Assembly: GCA_038120515.1 (NCBI GenBank)
Contig: JAYOLW010000006.1
Location: 1 to 64,000, forward strand
From: JADHOX01 sp038120515
Lineage (GTDB): Bacteria > Pseudomonadota > Alphaproteobacteria > Rickettsiales > JABIRX01
Reading direction: 5' to 3'
Length of the DNA stretch: 64,000 nucleotides
The notes beneath the pieces were generated by a model. The model made no database searches. It saw only the letters and a program-made list of their open reading frames with translations, and was not told where the DNA came from. Every line of letters starts with the position of its first letter. The first letter of the stretch is position 1. This document shows positions 43,320 to 53,358 of this stretch, in pieces. The position numbers and the translations under genes were made by a program.

Positions 43320-44663
43320 GTGGTTGAAGAAATAACAAATGTCGATGACGCTAATTTTGGTGATGAAGAATACACCACTAATATTGATGATACTACATCA
43401 GATGTTGTTGGCGCAAAAAAAAGTAAAGTAGCAACAATCTTATTAGCTGGTATAGCATTAATAGCTGGTGCCTTCTTTTTTTTAAGAGAGCCAGAAGATC
43501 CGAATGAAGAAGTTGTTCAAGAAAAAAAAGTTGATAAAGATGGTAAAGAAATACAATTAGCTGTAGCTAAACCACCTCAGGAAGCTATTGAACCAATTGT
43601 TGAGTCACTAGATCCTGATATTAGTGAAACTAAAACAACAGTTGAGGTACCTGATATTGAAGTTCCAAAGTTACCACCAATGGAAAATGTTAAAATAGAT
43701 TTACCGAAAACTGAATCAATAGTTCCTGAATTTAAAGCTCCTGATATTAACGTTGAGAAAGCTCAAGATCACACAGCAAATGCTACTATTAGTCCATCTA
43801 CTAATAAGGATTTAAATGATAAATCATCAAAAAATAATAGTTCAGATAATTTAAGTTCGCCTGATTTTGTTGATTCAGAAACAGGTGTACCTGATGGAGG
43901 TGGCAAATCAGGACAACAGCCAAGCATGATGTTATTAAATGCTGGAGGTGCAACTGAAGGTAGCTCAAGTGGTTACAACATTGCTTCAACTACATTTACA
44001 AGTGTTGAAGCAACAAAAGTTTTTAATACAAATAGAACAATTATTCAGGGAAAAATTATTGAAGCAGTTTTGGAAACGGCAATTAATACAGATTTTCCTG
44101 GAAGTGTAAGAGGTGTTGTCGCAGACGATGTTTATGCAGAATCAGGAAGAGATATACTTATTCCAAAAGGATCTAGATTGATTGGTTCGTATTCAGGAAG
44201 TGTTTCAAATGGTCAAACAAGAGTAGCGATAACCTGGCAAAGATTGATTCGACCAGATTCAGTTGATATTGCAATAGACTCTCAAGCAACTGATCAATTT
44301 GGAAGAGCTGGTGTGCCTGGCAATGTGGATAATAAATATTTAGAATTATTTAATAATTCTATATTGTTAAGCTTAATTACTATTGGAACAGCAATAGCGT
44401 TAGAGGGAGCAACTGGTAATTCAGAAATATCTGTAACTGAAGATAGTGATGGTGATCAAACCAAATCAGGTTCAGCTACTGATTTTGCTGCAGATGAAAT
44501 TATTAATACAATTAATACTACAGCTAATACAATTCTAAGTAATATGCTTAATGTGCAACCGACAATTACAGTTCCACAAGGTACAAAAATTAATGTTTTC
44601 GTAAATCAGGATTTAGTTTTCCCACCATCTAAATCAAACAATAATTCAATGATAATGGAATGA
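43320..44663 (+). CDS. virB10: Type IV secretion protein VirB10
   Basis: VirB10 spans both membranes of the T4SS core. The 447-aa protein has an acidic cytoplasmic N-terminus, one membrane segment (VATILLAGIALIAGAFFFL, about 37-55), a Pro/Glu-rich periplasmic linker, and a TrbI/VirB10 domain (about 255-445) with GKIIEAVLETAINTDFPGSV, DILIPKGSRLIGSYSG and a final PQGTKINVFVNQDLVF. The start is GTG with a GGGGG stretch upstream. Its stop overlaps the virB11 start by 4 bases. Confidence 0.95.
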   Translation: MVEEITNVDDANFGDEEYTTNIDDTTSDVVGAKKSKVATILLAGIALIAGAFFFLREPEDPNEEVVQEKKVDKDGKEIQLAVAKPPQEAIEPIVESLDPDISETKTTVEVPDIEVPKLPPMENVKIDLPKTESIVPEFKAPDINVEKAQDHTANATISPSTNKDLNDKSSKNNSSDNLSSPDFVDSETGVPDGGGKSGQQPSMMLLNAGGATEGSSSGYNIASTTFTSVEATKVFNTNRTIIQGKIIEAVLETAINTDFPGSVRGVVADDVYAESGRDILIPKGSRLIGSYSGSVSNGQTRVAITWQRLIRPDSVDIAIDSQATDQFGRAGVPGNVDNKYLELFNNSILLSLITIGTAIALEGATGNSEISVTEDSDGDQTKSGSATDFAADEIINTINTTANTILSNMLNVQPTITVPQGTKINVFVNQDLVFPPSKSNNNSMIME

Positions 44664-45643
44664 CAGTAGCAGCTCTTGAAACCTATCTAAATCCATTGAA
44701 AAAGATATTTAGCGAAGAAGGAGTTAATGAAATTTCAATTAATAGGCCAGGAGAAGCTTGGGTTGAAAAAATGGGAGATATTAGAAGAGAGCTAGTTCCT
44801 GAATTTAGTCAAAATCATCTTTTATCACTAGCAAGATTAATAGCGCAATCAACTGAACAAAAAATCAGTGAAGAAATGCCACTTCTTTCTGCCACACTAC
44901 CTGCAGGTTACAGAGTTCAAATTGTGATTCCTCCTGCTTGTGAACAAAATTCATCTATATTTTCTATAAGAAAACAATCGCCATTAAGATGGACATTAGA
45001 AGATTATGATAAAATGGGTGCTTTTGAGGCTTGTGAAATTGAAGAAGTAGTAGATCAAGATTCGATAGAGTTGGCAAAAATGTTAAAGGCAAATAAGACT
45101 AAAGATTTTCTTATGAATGCGATTAATATGAAAAAAAATATCATTATTAGCGGTGGTACTTCAACAGGTAAAACAACTTTTACCAATGCAGCCCTTAGAT
45201 CAATACCCATTGATGAAAGACTTATTACAGTAGAAGACGCAAGAGAAATAGATCTTCAGCATCCAAATAGAGTTCATTTGTTAGCATCAAAAGGAGGGCA
45301 AGGTAGAGCAAATTTAACAACACAAGATCTCATTGAGGCATGTCTAAGACTTAGACCAGATAGAATAATTGTGGGAGAGCTTAGAGGTGCTGAAGCATTT
45401 AGTTTTCTAAGAGCAATAAATACAGGTCACCCTGGTTCTATTTCAACACTTCATGCTGATACACCTAAAATGGCACTTGAACAATTAAAGCTTATGGTTA
45501 TGCAAGCAGGTCTTGGTATACCACCAGATCAAATAAAAGATTATATACTTGGAGTAGTTGATGTTGTTGTTCAGCTAAAAAGAGGTTCTGGAGGAAAAAG
45601 ATTTATCTCTGAGATATATTATAAAGGTAAAGATTTAGCATAA
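44660..45643 (+). CDS. virB11: Type IV secretion ATPase VirB11
   Basis: VirB11 is the hexameric ATPase that drives T4SS assembly and substrate handover. The 327-aa protein shows Walker A GGTSTGKTTF (165-174), an Asp box (LITVEDAREIDLQHPNRVH), Walker B region PDRIIVGELRGAEAFSFL and a His box (GHPGSISTLHADTP). These are all intact. It overlaps virB10 by 4 bases and ends 1 base before virD4, so all parts of this operon are tightly coupled. Confidence 0.96.
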   Translation: MTVAALETYLNPLKKIFSEEGVNEISINRPGEAWVEKMGDIRRELVPEFSQNHLLSLARLIAQSTEQKISEEMPLLSATLPAGYRVQIVIPPACEQNSSIFSIRKQSPLRWTLEDYDKMGAFEACEIEEVVDQDSIELAKMLKANKTKDFLMNAINMKKNIIISGGTSTGKTTFTNAALRSIPIDERLITVEDAREIDLQHPNRVHLLASKGGQGRANLTTQDLIEACLRLRPDRIIVGELRGAEAFSFLRAINTGHPGSISTLHADTPKMALEQLKLMVMQAGLGIPPDQIKDYILGVVDVVVQLKRGSGGKRFISEIYYKGKDLA

Positions 45644-45644
45644 A

Positions 45645-47417
45645 ATGGACTATAGAGCAAAGAATCTTATTATTTTTATTATTTTATTTATGATTATAGC
45701 ATATCTTACATTTTATGCTATGACAGTCAGTGCGATAGCCACTATTAATGGCCATAATGTAGTAATAAAAATAATCAAAGACCACACATTAACACAGCAG
45801 TCATCACTATTATGGAAATATTTTTCATATTATTGGAATTTTTATTTAGAGCATAGAGAACAGCTCGCAATAAGAGATGACAATAATTTTGTTATAAAAT
45901 TAATGTTATGTTCCTTTATTCCAAGTGGGTTTTTGTTATTTGTTTTTTTTATATTTAGAGCACCAATTATGGATTTTAGACCTTTTAAAGCAAAGGAAAA
46001 AATTCATGGTGATGCTAAATGGGCCTTAGAAAAACATATTAAAAAAGCCGGTCTTAGAAGTAAAGAAGGAATGCTACTTGGAAAAAATAAAAAAGGTTTT
46101 TTAATTGCAGGAGGATTTCAACATTGTTTGTTATTTGCACCAACAGGTTCTGGTAAGGGTGTTGGATTTGTTATTCCGAATTTGCTATTTTGGAGAGATT
46201 CCGTTGTTGTGCATGATATCAAGCTTGAAAATTATGAGCTCACCAGTGGTTATCGTAAAACTAAGCTTAATCAGAATACTTTTTTATGGAATCCAGCATC
46301 TCCAGAGGGTATAAGTCATTGTTATAATCCGCTAGATTTTATTTCTCCTGAAATGGGTAAAATGGTGGATGATGTTCAAAAAATTGCGAATTTATTGTTA
46401 CCTGAACAGGAGTTTTGGCAAAATGAGGCAAGGTCACTTATTGTTGGTGTTATGTTATATTTAATTGCTGATGATACAAAAATTAAGTCTTTTGGTGAGG
46501 TTGTAAGAACCTTAAGAAGTGATGATGTTGTATATAACCTTGCAGTTGTTTTAGATACATTAGGCCGTGATATTCATCCTGTTGCATATATGAATATTGC
46601 AGCTTTTCTTCAGAAAGCTGATAAGGAGCGTTCAGGTGTTATATCAACGGCTAACTCGTCACTTGAGCTTTGGTCAAACCCTCTTATTGATGCAACAACT
46701 GCAAAGAGTGATTTTGATATACAGCAGTTTAAAAAGAAGCCTACAACTGTCTATGTTGGTTTGACACCAGATAATATTCATAGACTTCAACCATTAATGA
46801 AAATCTTTTATCAGCAAGCAACGGCAGCATTATCTCAAAGAATGCCTACTAAAGAAGATAAATATGGTGTGTTATTTATGATGGACGAATTTCCAACTTT
46901 GGGAAAAATGGAGCAGTTTCAGTCTGGTATAGCTTATTTTAGAGGTTATAAAGTAAGGTTATTCTTAATTATTCAAGATACCGAACAATTAAAAGGTACA
47001 TATGAAGAATCTGGAATGAATTCATTCCTTTCAAATGCTACATATAGAATTACATTTGCTGCGAATAATGTTGAGACTGCTAATTTAATCTCACAATTAA
47101 TTGGTAATAAAACAGTTGAGCAAGAGTCAGTAAATAAACCAAAATTCTTTGATCTTAACCCTGCATCAAGATCGCTGCATGTTTCAGAAACTCAACGAGC
47201 TTTATTATTACCACAAGAGGTTATTAACCTTCCAAGAGATGAGCAGATCCTTCTAATTGAGGCTAGTCCTCCTATTAAAAGTAAAAAGATTTTTTATTAT
47301 GAAGATAAGTTTTTTACTAAGAAGCTGCTAAAGCAAATAAATATTCCAAAACAAGAGCCATATATTCCTGATAGGTCGTCAATGGGACCAAAAAAAGATA
47401 CTAAAAAAGTTAATTAA
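45645..47417 (+). CDS. virD4: Type IV coupling protein VirD4
   Basis: VirD4 recruits secreted substrates to the T4SS channel. The 590-aa protein has two N-terminal membrane segments (about 8-28 and 85-104), the TraG/VirD4 motif HGDAKWA, Walker A PTGSGKGVGF (166-175) and Walker B LFMMDEFPTLGKM. A polar C-terminal tail (after about 530) is the part that commonly binds effectors. The gene ends the operon. A hairpin after it separates it from two small genes on the other strand. Confidence 0.96.
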   Translation: MDYRAKNLIIFIILFMIIAYLTFYAMTVSAIATINGHNVVIKIIKDHTLTQQSSLLWKYFSYYWNFYLEHREQLAIRDDNNFVIKLMLCSFIPSGFLLFVFFIFRAPIMDFRPFKAKEKIHGDAKWALEKHIKKAGLRSKEGMLLGKNKKGFLIAGGFQHCLLFAPTGSGKGVGFVIPNLLFWRDSVVVHDIKLENYELTSGYRKTKLNQNTFLWNPASPEGISHCYNPLDFISPEMGKMVDDVQKIANLLLPEQEFWQNEARSLIVGVMLYLIADDTKIKSFGEVVRTLRSDDVVYNLAVVLDTLGRDIHPVAYMNIAAFLQKADKERSGVISTANSSLELWSNPLIDATTAKSDFDIQQFKKKPTTVYVGLTPDNIHRLQPLMKIFYQQATAALSQRMPTKEDKYGVLFMMDEFPTLGKMEQFQSGIAYFRGYKVRLFLIIQDTEQLKGTYEESGMNSFLSNATYRITFAANNVETANLISQLIGNKTVEQESVNKPKFFDLNPASRSLHVSETQRALLLPQEVINLPRDEQILLIEASPPIKSKKIFYYEDKFFTKKLLKQINIPKQEPYIPDRSSMGPKKDTKKVN

Positions 47418-47482
47418 AGAAACTAAGTATTAGAGTTATTAATCTTTCTTTAGCAATAAGGATTGATTCATACTCACAAAAG

Positions 47483-47515
47483 CTATATTCATTGTCAAAC
47501 GACAATTTAATATAG
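47483..47515. terminator. Hairpin between convergent virD4 and small genes
   Basis: The stem CTATATT...AATATAG (7 bp) and inner ATTGTC/GACAAT (6 bp) have an AAAC loop and a small internal bulge. It lies between two convergent units. The T-run is weak on the plus strand and short (TTTT) on the minus side. Confidence 0.55.
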
Positions 47516-47534
47516 TCTAGAATTTAAAAAATGT

Positions 47535-48038
47535 TTATTGAGAAGGTGCTATTGAAATACTTTTGCCACCTCTTTCAGATGTAATTTTATCTGTAAAGCT
47601 TTTATGAGAGTTTTGCTCTATTTTTGCCATAAAAGTAAAACTTGGTTTTGTTTCAAAATGCGATGAAAAAACATCCAAAATTTGGTTTATTTCAGAGATA
47701 TAAGGTTCAAATATATTAAATTTACTTGCAGTTAAAAGTAATATTTCTACGGCATTAATAGTTTTTCCTTTAATGGTTTCATACTTAAGAGGAACTTCTA
47801 ATGGCTCTAAAATACCTTCATCTATCGCGCGTTTAAATGTTTCCGTAATTTTTCTCAGTGTAGGGAGTAGAAGTGGATTTTTTGCCATTTCGCAGATATC
47901 AATATTTTTAAATATCTCAACTACATGGTTTAAAGTGTATGTTCCATTATTATTAAGATATAGAATTTCATCAACAGTTTTTACTTGTGTTGAAGCCTCT
48001 AGTAAGCTGAAAGCTGTAGTTGATTTATCAAATGACAT
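47535..48038 (-). CDS. Unknown 167-aa protein beside virD4
   Basis: I do not recognise this protein. It is soluble and mostly helical, with stretches such as NHVVEIFKNIDICEMAKNPL and GKTINAVEILLLTASKFNIF. Those are short helix pairs that could form a repeat-like scaffold. The last part (SERGGKSISIAPSQ) is polar and small-residue-rich. It is the second gene of a two-gene unit on the minus strand, 20 bases after its partner, with an AAGGAGAG ribosome site. Being between virD4 and dnaB, it might encode a secreted substrate of the T4SS, but nothing in the sequence proves it. Confidence 0.65.
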   Translation of the reverse strand: MSFDKSTTAFSLLEASTQVKTVDEILYLNNNGTYTLNHVVEIFKNIDICEMAKNPLLLPTLRKITETFKRAIDEGILEPLEVPLKYETIKGKTINAVEILLLTASKFNIFEPYISEINQILDVFSSHFETKPSFTFMAKIEQNSHKSFTDKITSERGGKSISIAPSQ

Positions 48039-48058
48039 ATTCTTCTCTCCTTAATCAA

Positions 48059-48391
48059 TTATGCAAAATTTAAAAATTCTTCATCAATATTTGATTTTGA
48101 TGTTGGATTAACACCTAATTTTATAAAGAAAAGAATTATTTCTTCCTTTGTGCCAATTTTAATAAGGTGTTTTAATGGGCATCCAGTGCCATAACCAAAA
48201 ATATCGTTAAGAGCACCATTAAAAACTTCATTAATATTAAAATGTTGTTTTATGTAATATTCTGCATCTAATAAGTATTTTTCAGCTCTAGCAAGGTCTC
48301 TATCAAAGTATTTTTGTGCAGCTTCAATAAGTTGCTTTACTCGATCTTTAGTAAAAGAATTTAATTTAACTGAAATAACGTTTGCTTTCAT
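48059..48391 (-). CDS. Unknown 110-aa protein, one ankyrin-like repeat
   Basis: The N-terminal two thirds are helical (TKDRVKQLIEAAQKYFDRDL, ARAEKYLLDAEYYIKQHF). The C-terminal third (about residues 70-103) reads like a single ankyrin unit: TGCPLKHLIKIGTKEEIILF followed by FIKLGVNP, near the usual pattern of G-x-x-x-L-h-x-A-x-x-x-G ... L-L-x-x-G-A-x-x-N. One repeat does not normally fold alone, so it may continue as a diverged array or pair with its neighbour. It is the first gene of the pair next to virD4. The Met at 48391 is chosen over an upstream TTG. Confidence 0.6.
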   Translation of the reverse strand: MKANVISVKLNSFTKDRVKQLIEAAQKYFDRDLARAEKYLLDAEYYIKQHFNINEVFNGALNDIFGYGTGCPLKHLIKIGTKEEIILFFIKLGVNPTSKSNIDEEFLNFA

Positions 48392-48508
48392 GCTCAATAT
48401 TTAAAAAATAAAATTATATACTATTGCTAACTAATTACAAACTATTTTTTTTACAAGAATTGGAAATTCAGTAATTTATCATTCGCATATAATTTTCTGC
48501 ATTAAGGT

Positions 48509-49957
48509 TTAGTAGCTGCTGCTATTTTGTAAGTTATTGAATTTTGTGGTTGAGGGGTCGAATTGGAGATACACGTTTCCAACTGGTCCATGTCTGTTTT
48601 TAGCAATCATTACTTCTGCTTTATTTAAAACTGCTTCCATACTTTGTTGCCATTTTTCCATGTCTTTATGACCTTCGCTTGGTTTTTTTCTCTCAACATA
48701 ATATTGTTCTCTGTAAATAAAGCATACAAGATCGGAATCTTGTTCTATCGTTCCAGATTCTCGAAGGTCGGAGAGTTGCGGTCTTTTGTCTTCTCTTTGT
48801 TCAACAGCTCGAGATAATTGAGATAAAGCAATCACAGGGATATTGAGTTCTTTAGCAATAGCTTTTAAACCTTGTGTAATTTCAGAAATTTCTTGAACAC
48901 GATTTTCACTGTTTTTGCTTGATGATCCTCTGATAAGTTGAAGATAGTCAATTACTAGTAGTGCTAAATTATGTTTGCGTTTTAATCTCCTAGCTTTTGT
49001 TCTGATTGCTGAAATAGTCTGCGCAGGAGTATCGTCTATGAAGAACGGTATTTCGTATAGTTCTTTATGAGCCTTGACTAGTAGATCAAAATCTTCGGAT
49101 GTTAGATTGCCATTCCTAAATTTTTTGGCGTTAACAGTTGATTGCATTGCAATCATTCTTCCAGATAATTGTTCTGCGGACATCTCGAGTGAAAAGAAAC
49201 CAACGGTTTTTTGTTCAGATTTGTCTGTTTTGTAATATGTGCAAGAATTTAATGCTATGTTAATTGCTAGGGCTGTTTTTCCCATTGATGGTCTTCCGGC
49301 TAAAATCATAAGATCAGAGTTTTGAAGTCCACCAATCATTTTGTCAAGATCGGTAAATTGAGTTGGTATTCCAGTAAATCCGCCTGCGCTTAAGGCTCGT
49401 TCTGCTGATTCTAATGCCTGATTTAAGGATGATGAAATACTTTGGAAGTCGCTTGAGTATTCATCAAGCGATGCCAGATTAAATAATTTTTGTTCAGCTT
49501 CTTCAATTAGTGAGACAACATTTGTGTTGTTTTCTCCAGATTTTGCCTTGTTGACAATATCAGCTCCAACATCTGCTAGCTGACGTTTTAAAGCAAGATC
49601 GACTATGATTCTTGAATATTCTTTTATGTCAAAAAGAAAGGAGCTATTAAGAGCTAATTTGTTGATATATTCAATTGTTTCATCTTTGTTGAAGTTTTTA
49701 TCACTAGCAATGTAGTTTTTAATTGTAAGAGGAGAAATAAGAAGATCTTTGCTAGCAAACTCAGAAATAATTGTATAAATTTTGTTATGAAGAGGGTGAA
49801 AGAAATATTCTGGCTTTAAAATATCAGAGACATTATTTAAGCTATTGCTGTTTGTTATGATATGTCCAATTATATGTTGTTCTATTTCAACATTGTAAGT
49901 TGTTCCAATAAAATTATCTTCCTTTGCATTATTTAAATTTTTTATCTCTGCTTTCAT
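48509..49957 (-). CDS. dnaB: Replicative DNA helicase DnaB
   Basis: DnaB unwinds DNA ahead of the replication fork as a hexamer. The 482-aa protein has the N-terminal domain (EQHIIGHIITNSNSLNNVSD...), the RecA-like ATPase with Walker A GRPSMGKTALAINIA, and the later VIDYLQLIRG, SQLSRAVEQR and DLRESGTIEQDSDLVCFIYR. Length and motifs are normal, and no intein is present. It is divergent from pdhA with a 116-bp gap between. Confidence 0.97.
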   Translation of the reverse strand: MKAEIKNLNNAKEDNFIGTTYNVEIEQHIIGHIITNSNSLNNVSDILKPEYFFHPLHNKIYTIISEFASKDLLISPLTIKNYIASDKNFNKDETIEYINKLALNSSFLFDIKEYSRIIVDLALKRQLADVGADIVNKAKSGENNTNVVSLIEEAEQKLFNLASLDEYSSDFQSISSSLNQALESAERALSAGGFTGIPTQFTDLDKMIGGLQNSDLMILAGRPSMGKTALAINIALNSCTYYKTDKSEQKTVGFFSLEMSAEQLSGRMIAMQSTVNAKKFRNGNLTSEDFDLLVKAHKELYEIPFFIDDTPAQTISAIRTKARRLKRKHNLALLVIDYLQLIRGSSSKNSENRVQEISEITQGLKAIAKELNIPVIALSQLSRAVEQREDKRPQLSDLRESGTIEQDSDLVCFIYREQYYVERKKPSEGHKDMEKWQQSMEAVLNKAEVMIAKNRHGPVGNVYLQFDPSTTKFNNLQNSSSY

Positions 49958-50073
49958 TGCTTATGTTTTTATTTGAATTTTTAACTGCAAAAATTTTATT
50001 GCTAAAATGATATATTTACTTAAAGTATTCCCAAATCAAAATCAATGACCGATTTATTTTTAATAAAAGAAAT

Positions 50074-51060
50074 ATGAAAAAAGAATCAAAGGGATCTTTA
50101 AACTACTCTAAAGAGCTTTTATTATCAAGCTATGAATTGATGCTTTTGATCAGAAGGTTCGAAGAAAGATCTGCTGTCGCATATGGTATGGGATTAATAG
50201 CAGGCTTCTGTCATCTTTATATTGGTCAAGAAGCTGTGGTAGTTGGAGTCAAGCAGGCAATTAAAGACGGAGATGCTTTAATTACATCGTACAGAGATCA
50301 TGGTCATGTTTTAGCATGCGGTAGTGATCCAAAAATCGTAATGGCAGAATTATTTGGTAGAGAAACTGGTATCTCAAGAGGAAAGGGTGGCTCTATGCAT
50401 CTTTTTGATACAGAGAAAGGCTTTTATGGTGGCCATGGAATTGTTGGCGCTCAGGTTCCTATAGGTGCTGGTGTTGCATTTTCTTACCAATATCAGAACA
50501 AAGATAATATAGCTGTTACTTTTATGGGGGATGGTGCTGCAAATCAAGGTCAGGTCTATGAAACGTTCAATATGGCTGGATTATGGAAATTGCCAGTTTT
50601 GTTTATAATCGAAAATAATGAATATGGAATGGGTACTGCTGTAAGGAGAGCTGCATCTACAAAAGATTTTTTCATTCGTGGTGAAGCATTTGGCATTAAA
50701 GGTAATGTCGTAGATGGTATGGATTTTGCTTCTGTATATGAAGAAACTAAAAAGGCTGCTGAGTATATCAGATCTGGAAAAGGTCCTTATATTTTAGAGA
50801 TGAAAACTTATCGGTTTAGAGGTCATTCGATGTCTGATCCTGGAAACTACAGAAGTAAAGAAGAGGTTAATAATTATAAGGAAAATTTTGATCCTATTAC
50901 TAACCTTAAAAAATATATTTTAACTAACGATATTGCTTCTGATAAAGAGTTTAAAAATATAGAGGCAAAAGTAAAAGATGAAGTTCTTGAAGCGTTTGAG
51001 TTTGCAAAAAATAGCCCATATCCACTTGCTTCTGAACTGTTAACTGATGTATTAAGATAA
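50074..51060 (+). CDS. pdhA: Pyruvate dehydrogenase E1 alpha subunit
   Basis: PdhA with PdhB decarboxylates pyruvate using thiamine diphosphate. The 328-aa protein has the diphosphate-binding motif GDGAANQGQVYETFNMAGLWKL followed by IENN, and the regulatory-loop region YRFRGHSMSDPGNYR. Two-subunit E1 of this type is standard in alphaproteobacteria. The three pdh genes lie together, with pdhB 1 base after the stop. It links pyruvate to the TCA cycle. The enzyme is expected in the cytoplasm. Confidence 0.96.
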   Translation: MKKESKGSLNYSKELLLSSYELMLLIRRFEERSAVAYGMGLIAGFCHLYIGQEAVVVGVKQAIKDGDALITSYRDHGHVLACGSDPKIVMAELFGRETGISRGKGGSMHLFDTEKGFYGGHGIVGAQVPIGAGVAFSYQYQNKDNIAVTFMGDGAANQGQVYETFNMAGLWKLPVLFIIENNEYGMGTAVRRAASTKDFFIRGEAFGIKGNVVDGMDFASVYEETKKAAEYIRSGKGPYILEMKTYRFRGHSMSDPGNYRSKEEVNNYKENFDPITNLKKYILTNDIASDKEFKNIEAKVKDEVLEAFEFAKNSPYPLASELLTDVLR

Positions 51061-51061
51061 T

Positions 51062-52042
51062 ATGGCCAAGATAACTGTAAGAGAAGCCCTAAGAGATGCA
51101 ATGTATGAGGAGCTAGAAAGGGATCCTAATGTGTTTTTAATGGGCGAAGAAGTGGCTGAATATAACGGTGCTTATAAAATTTCGCAAGGTTTACTTGATA
51201 AATTTGGTTCTAAAAGGATCATCGATACTCCAATTACTGAGCATGGATTTACTGGCCTTGCTGTTGGAGCAGCTATGACAGGTTTAAGACCTATTGTTGA
51301 ATATATGACTTTTAATTTTGCTATGCAGGCAATTGATCAAATTATCAATTCTGCAGCGAAAACAAACTACATGTCAGGTGGTCAGGTAAAATGTCCTATA
51401 GTTTTTAGAGGAGCTAATGGTGCTGCGGCTGGTGTTGGTGCTCAACATTCTCAATGTTATGCTTCTTGGTACGCTCATATTCCAGGACTTAAAGTTGTTG
51501 CTCCATATGATGCTACAGATTGTAAAGCCTTGCTCAAAAAGGCAATCAGAGATGAAAATCCAGTTATTTTCTTAGAAAATGAAATAACATATGGCTATGA
51601 ATTTGAGTTATATGAAGATCAAATAGATTCGATTGAAATTGGTAAAGCAAAGATAGTAAAAGAAGGAACTGATGTCACGATTACAGCTTTCTCAATAATG
51701 GTTGAAAAAGCCTTGAAGGCTGCTTCTGAACTTGAAAAGTTGGGTATTAATGCTGAGGTTATTGATCTTAGAACCATAAGACCTCTTGATACAGAAACAA
51801 TTTTTAATTCAGTAAAAAAAACCAATAGAATTATAAATGTTGAAGAGGGCTGGGGTTTCTGTGGGGTTGCTTCTGAGATATCTACTCTTGTTGTTGAGAA
51901 TTTGTTTGATTATCTTGATCATGAACCGGCTAGAGTTTCGGCAAAACCTGTGCCTCTGCCTTATGCAAAAAATCTTGAACAATTAGCTCTTCCATCTGTA
52001 GAAGATATTATAATTACAGCGAAGAATTTTTTTAAAAAATAA
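51062..52042 (+). CDS. pdhB: Pyruvate dehydrogenase E1 beta subunit
   Basis: The 326-aa protein begins KITVREALRDAMYEELERDP. It carries the thiamine-binding GEEVAEYNGAYKISQGL region, AAKTNYMSGGQ, the FRGANGAAAGVGAQHSQ region, and the transketolase C-domain IDLRTIRPLD. It lacks the lipoyl domain that some alphaproteobacterial PdhB proteins carry at the N-terminus. It is 17 bases before pdhC. Confidence 0.96.
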   Translation: MAKITVREALRDAMYEELERDPNVFLMGEEVAEYNGAYKISQGLLDKFGSKRIIDTPITEHGFTGLAVGAAMTGLRPIVEYMTFNFAMQAIDQIINSAAKTNYMSGGQVKCPIVFRGANGAAAGVGAQHSQCYASWYAHIPGLKVVAPYDATDCKALLKKAIRDENPVIFLENEITYGYEFELYEDQIDSIEIGKAKIVKEGTDVTITAFSIMVEKALKAASELEKLGINAEVIDLRTIRPLDTETIFNSVKKTNRIINVEEGWGFCGVASEISTLVVENLFDYLDHEPARVSAKPVPLPYAKNLEQLALPSVEDIIITAKNFFKK

Positions 52043-52059
52043 TATTTAGTTAGTTTATT

Positions 52060-53346
52060 ATGCCAATTGAAATTTTAATGCCAGCTTTGTCGCCAACAAT
52101 GAAGGAAGGTAATTTAGCAAAATGGGTAAAGAATGAAGGTGATGAAGTTAATCCAGGTGATGTAATTGCTGAAATTGAAACAGATAAGGCAACTATGGAA
52201 GTTGAGGTTGTTGATAGTGGTAAAATTGGTAAAATTTTAATTCCAAATGGTACTGAAAATGTTGCTGTTAATACAGTAATAGCTCTACTTTTGGAAGAGG
52301 GTGAAGATCCAAAATCACTTGCAACATATAAAGTGGCTGAGGTGGCAAAGTCTGAGTCAAAATCTGATAGGGGAGCCGAATCAGATACTCCAAAAACTTC
52401 TAATCAACCTGTAAATGAACCTAAAACGGTTAAAACTATTTCTGCTATTGAGCCAATTATTAACATAACTAACTCAAGCAATGTTGAGGTTAATGCTACT
52501 CCTGTTGCAAAAAGAATTGCCGAGCAAAATGCAGTTAATTTAGCTCAAATTAAAGGTACAGGACCTAATAATAGAATCACCAAAGAAGACGTGACAGAAT
52601 TTTTAACTAGTGGTTCTGCTAGTAAAATCATTAGAAATAGCAATGATGCAATAGCTTTTCCAAATAATAATGTCCGAAAAGTTATTGCTGAAAGATTGTT
52701 AGTTTCAAAGCAAACTATTCCACATTTTTATCTTACCTTAGATTGTAATATGGATAGTTTATTGGAGGTTAGATCTCAAATTAATAAGGTAGCAAAGGTT
52801 GATGAAAATGGTAAACCTTTATTTAAAATTTCTATTAATGATTTTATAATTAAAGCTTCTGCATATGCGCTTAGGGATGTCCCGAAAGTAAATGCTTCAT
52901 GGACTGAAAAAGAAATTTATCAATATAATAATATAGATATTTCAATTGCTGTAGCAACTGAAGATGGTTTGATTACTCCGATTGTTGCTAATGCTGATCA
53001 AAAATCTTTACAAAATATTTCAGGTGAAATGAAGCAGTTAGCAAAAAAAGCTAGGGATAATAAATTGCAACCTCATGAATTTCAAGGTGGTGGTTTTAGT
53101 ATATCAAATCTTGGCATGTTTGGAATTAAAGAATTCTCAGCTATTGTTAATCCGCCACAAAGTTGCATTCTTGCAGTTGGTGCTACAGAAAAAAGGGTTG
53201 TAATCATTGATGATGAAATAGCATCTGCAAATATGACAAGTTTTACAATTTCTTGTGATCATAGAGTGGTTGATGGTGCAGTTGGTGCAGAATTTTTAAA
53301 TCGCTTCAAATTTTATATTGAAAACCCTGCATCATTATTAGTTTAA
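52060..53346 (+). CDS. pdhC: Dihydrolipoamide acetyltransferase (PDH E2)
   Basis: The 428-aa protein has one lipoyl domain with the lipoylated Lys in EIETDKATMEVEV (residues about 40-52), and a flexible Ser/Pro-rich linker. It also has an E3-binding domain (ATPVAKRIAEQNAVNLAQI, KGTGPNNRITKEDV) and a catalytic domain with the final ISCDHRVVDGAVGAEFLNRF containing His and Asp. It transfers acetyl groups to CoA. No lpd gene follows in the window. Confidence 0.96.
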   Translation: MPIEILMPALSPTMKEGNLAKWVKNEGDEVNPGDVIAEIETDKATMEVEVVDSGKIGKILIPNGTENVAVNTVIALLLEEGEDPKSLATYKVAEVAKSESKSDRGAESDTPKTSNQPVNEPKTVKTISAIEPIINITNSSNVEVNATPVAKRIAEQNAVNLAQIKGTGPNNRITKEDVTEFLTSGSASKIIRNSNDAIAFPNNNVRKVIAERLLVSKQTIPHFYLTLDCNMDSLLEVRSQINKVAKVDENGKPLFKISINDFIIKASAYALRDVPKVNASWTEKEIYQYNNIDISIAVATEDGLITPIVANADQKSLQNISGEMKQLAKKARDNKLQPHEFQGGGFSISNLGMFGIKEFSAIVNPPQSCILAVGATEKRVVIIDDEIASANMTSFTISCDHRVVDGAVGAEFLNRFKFYIENPASLLV

Positions 53347-53358
53347 TTTAGTTATTTT

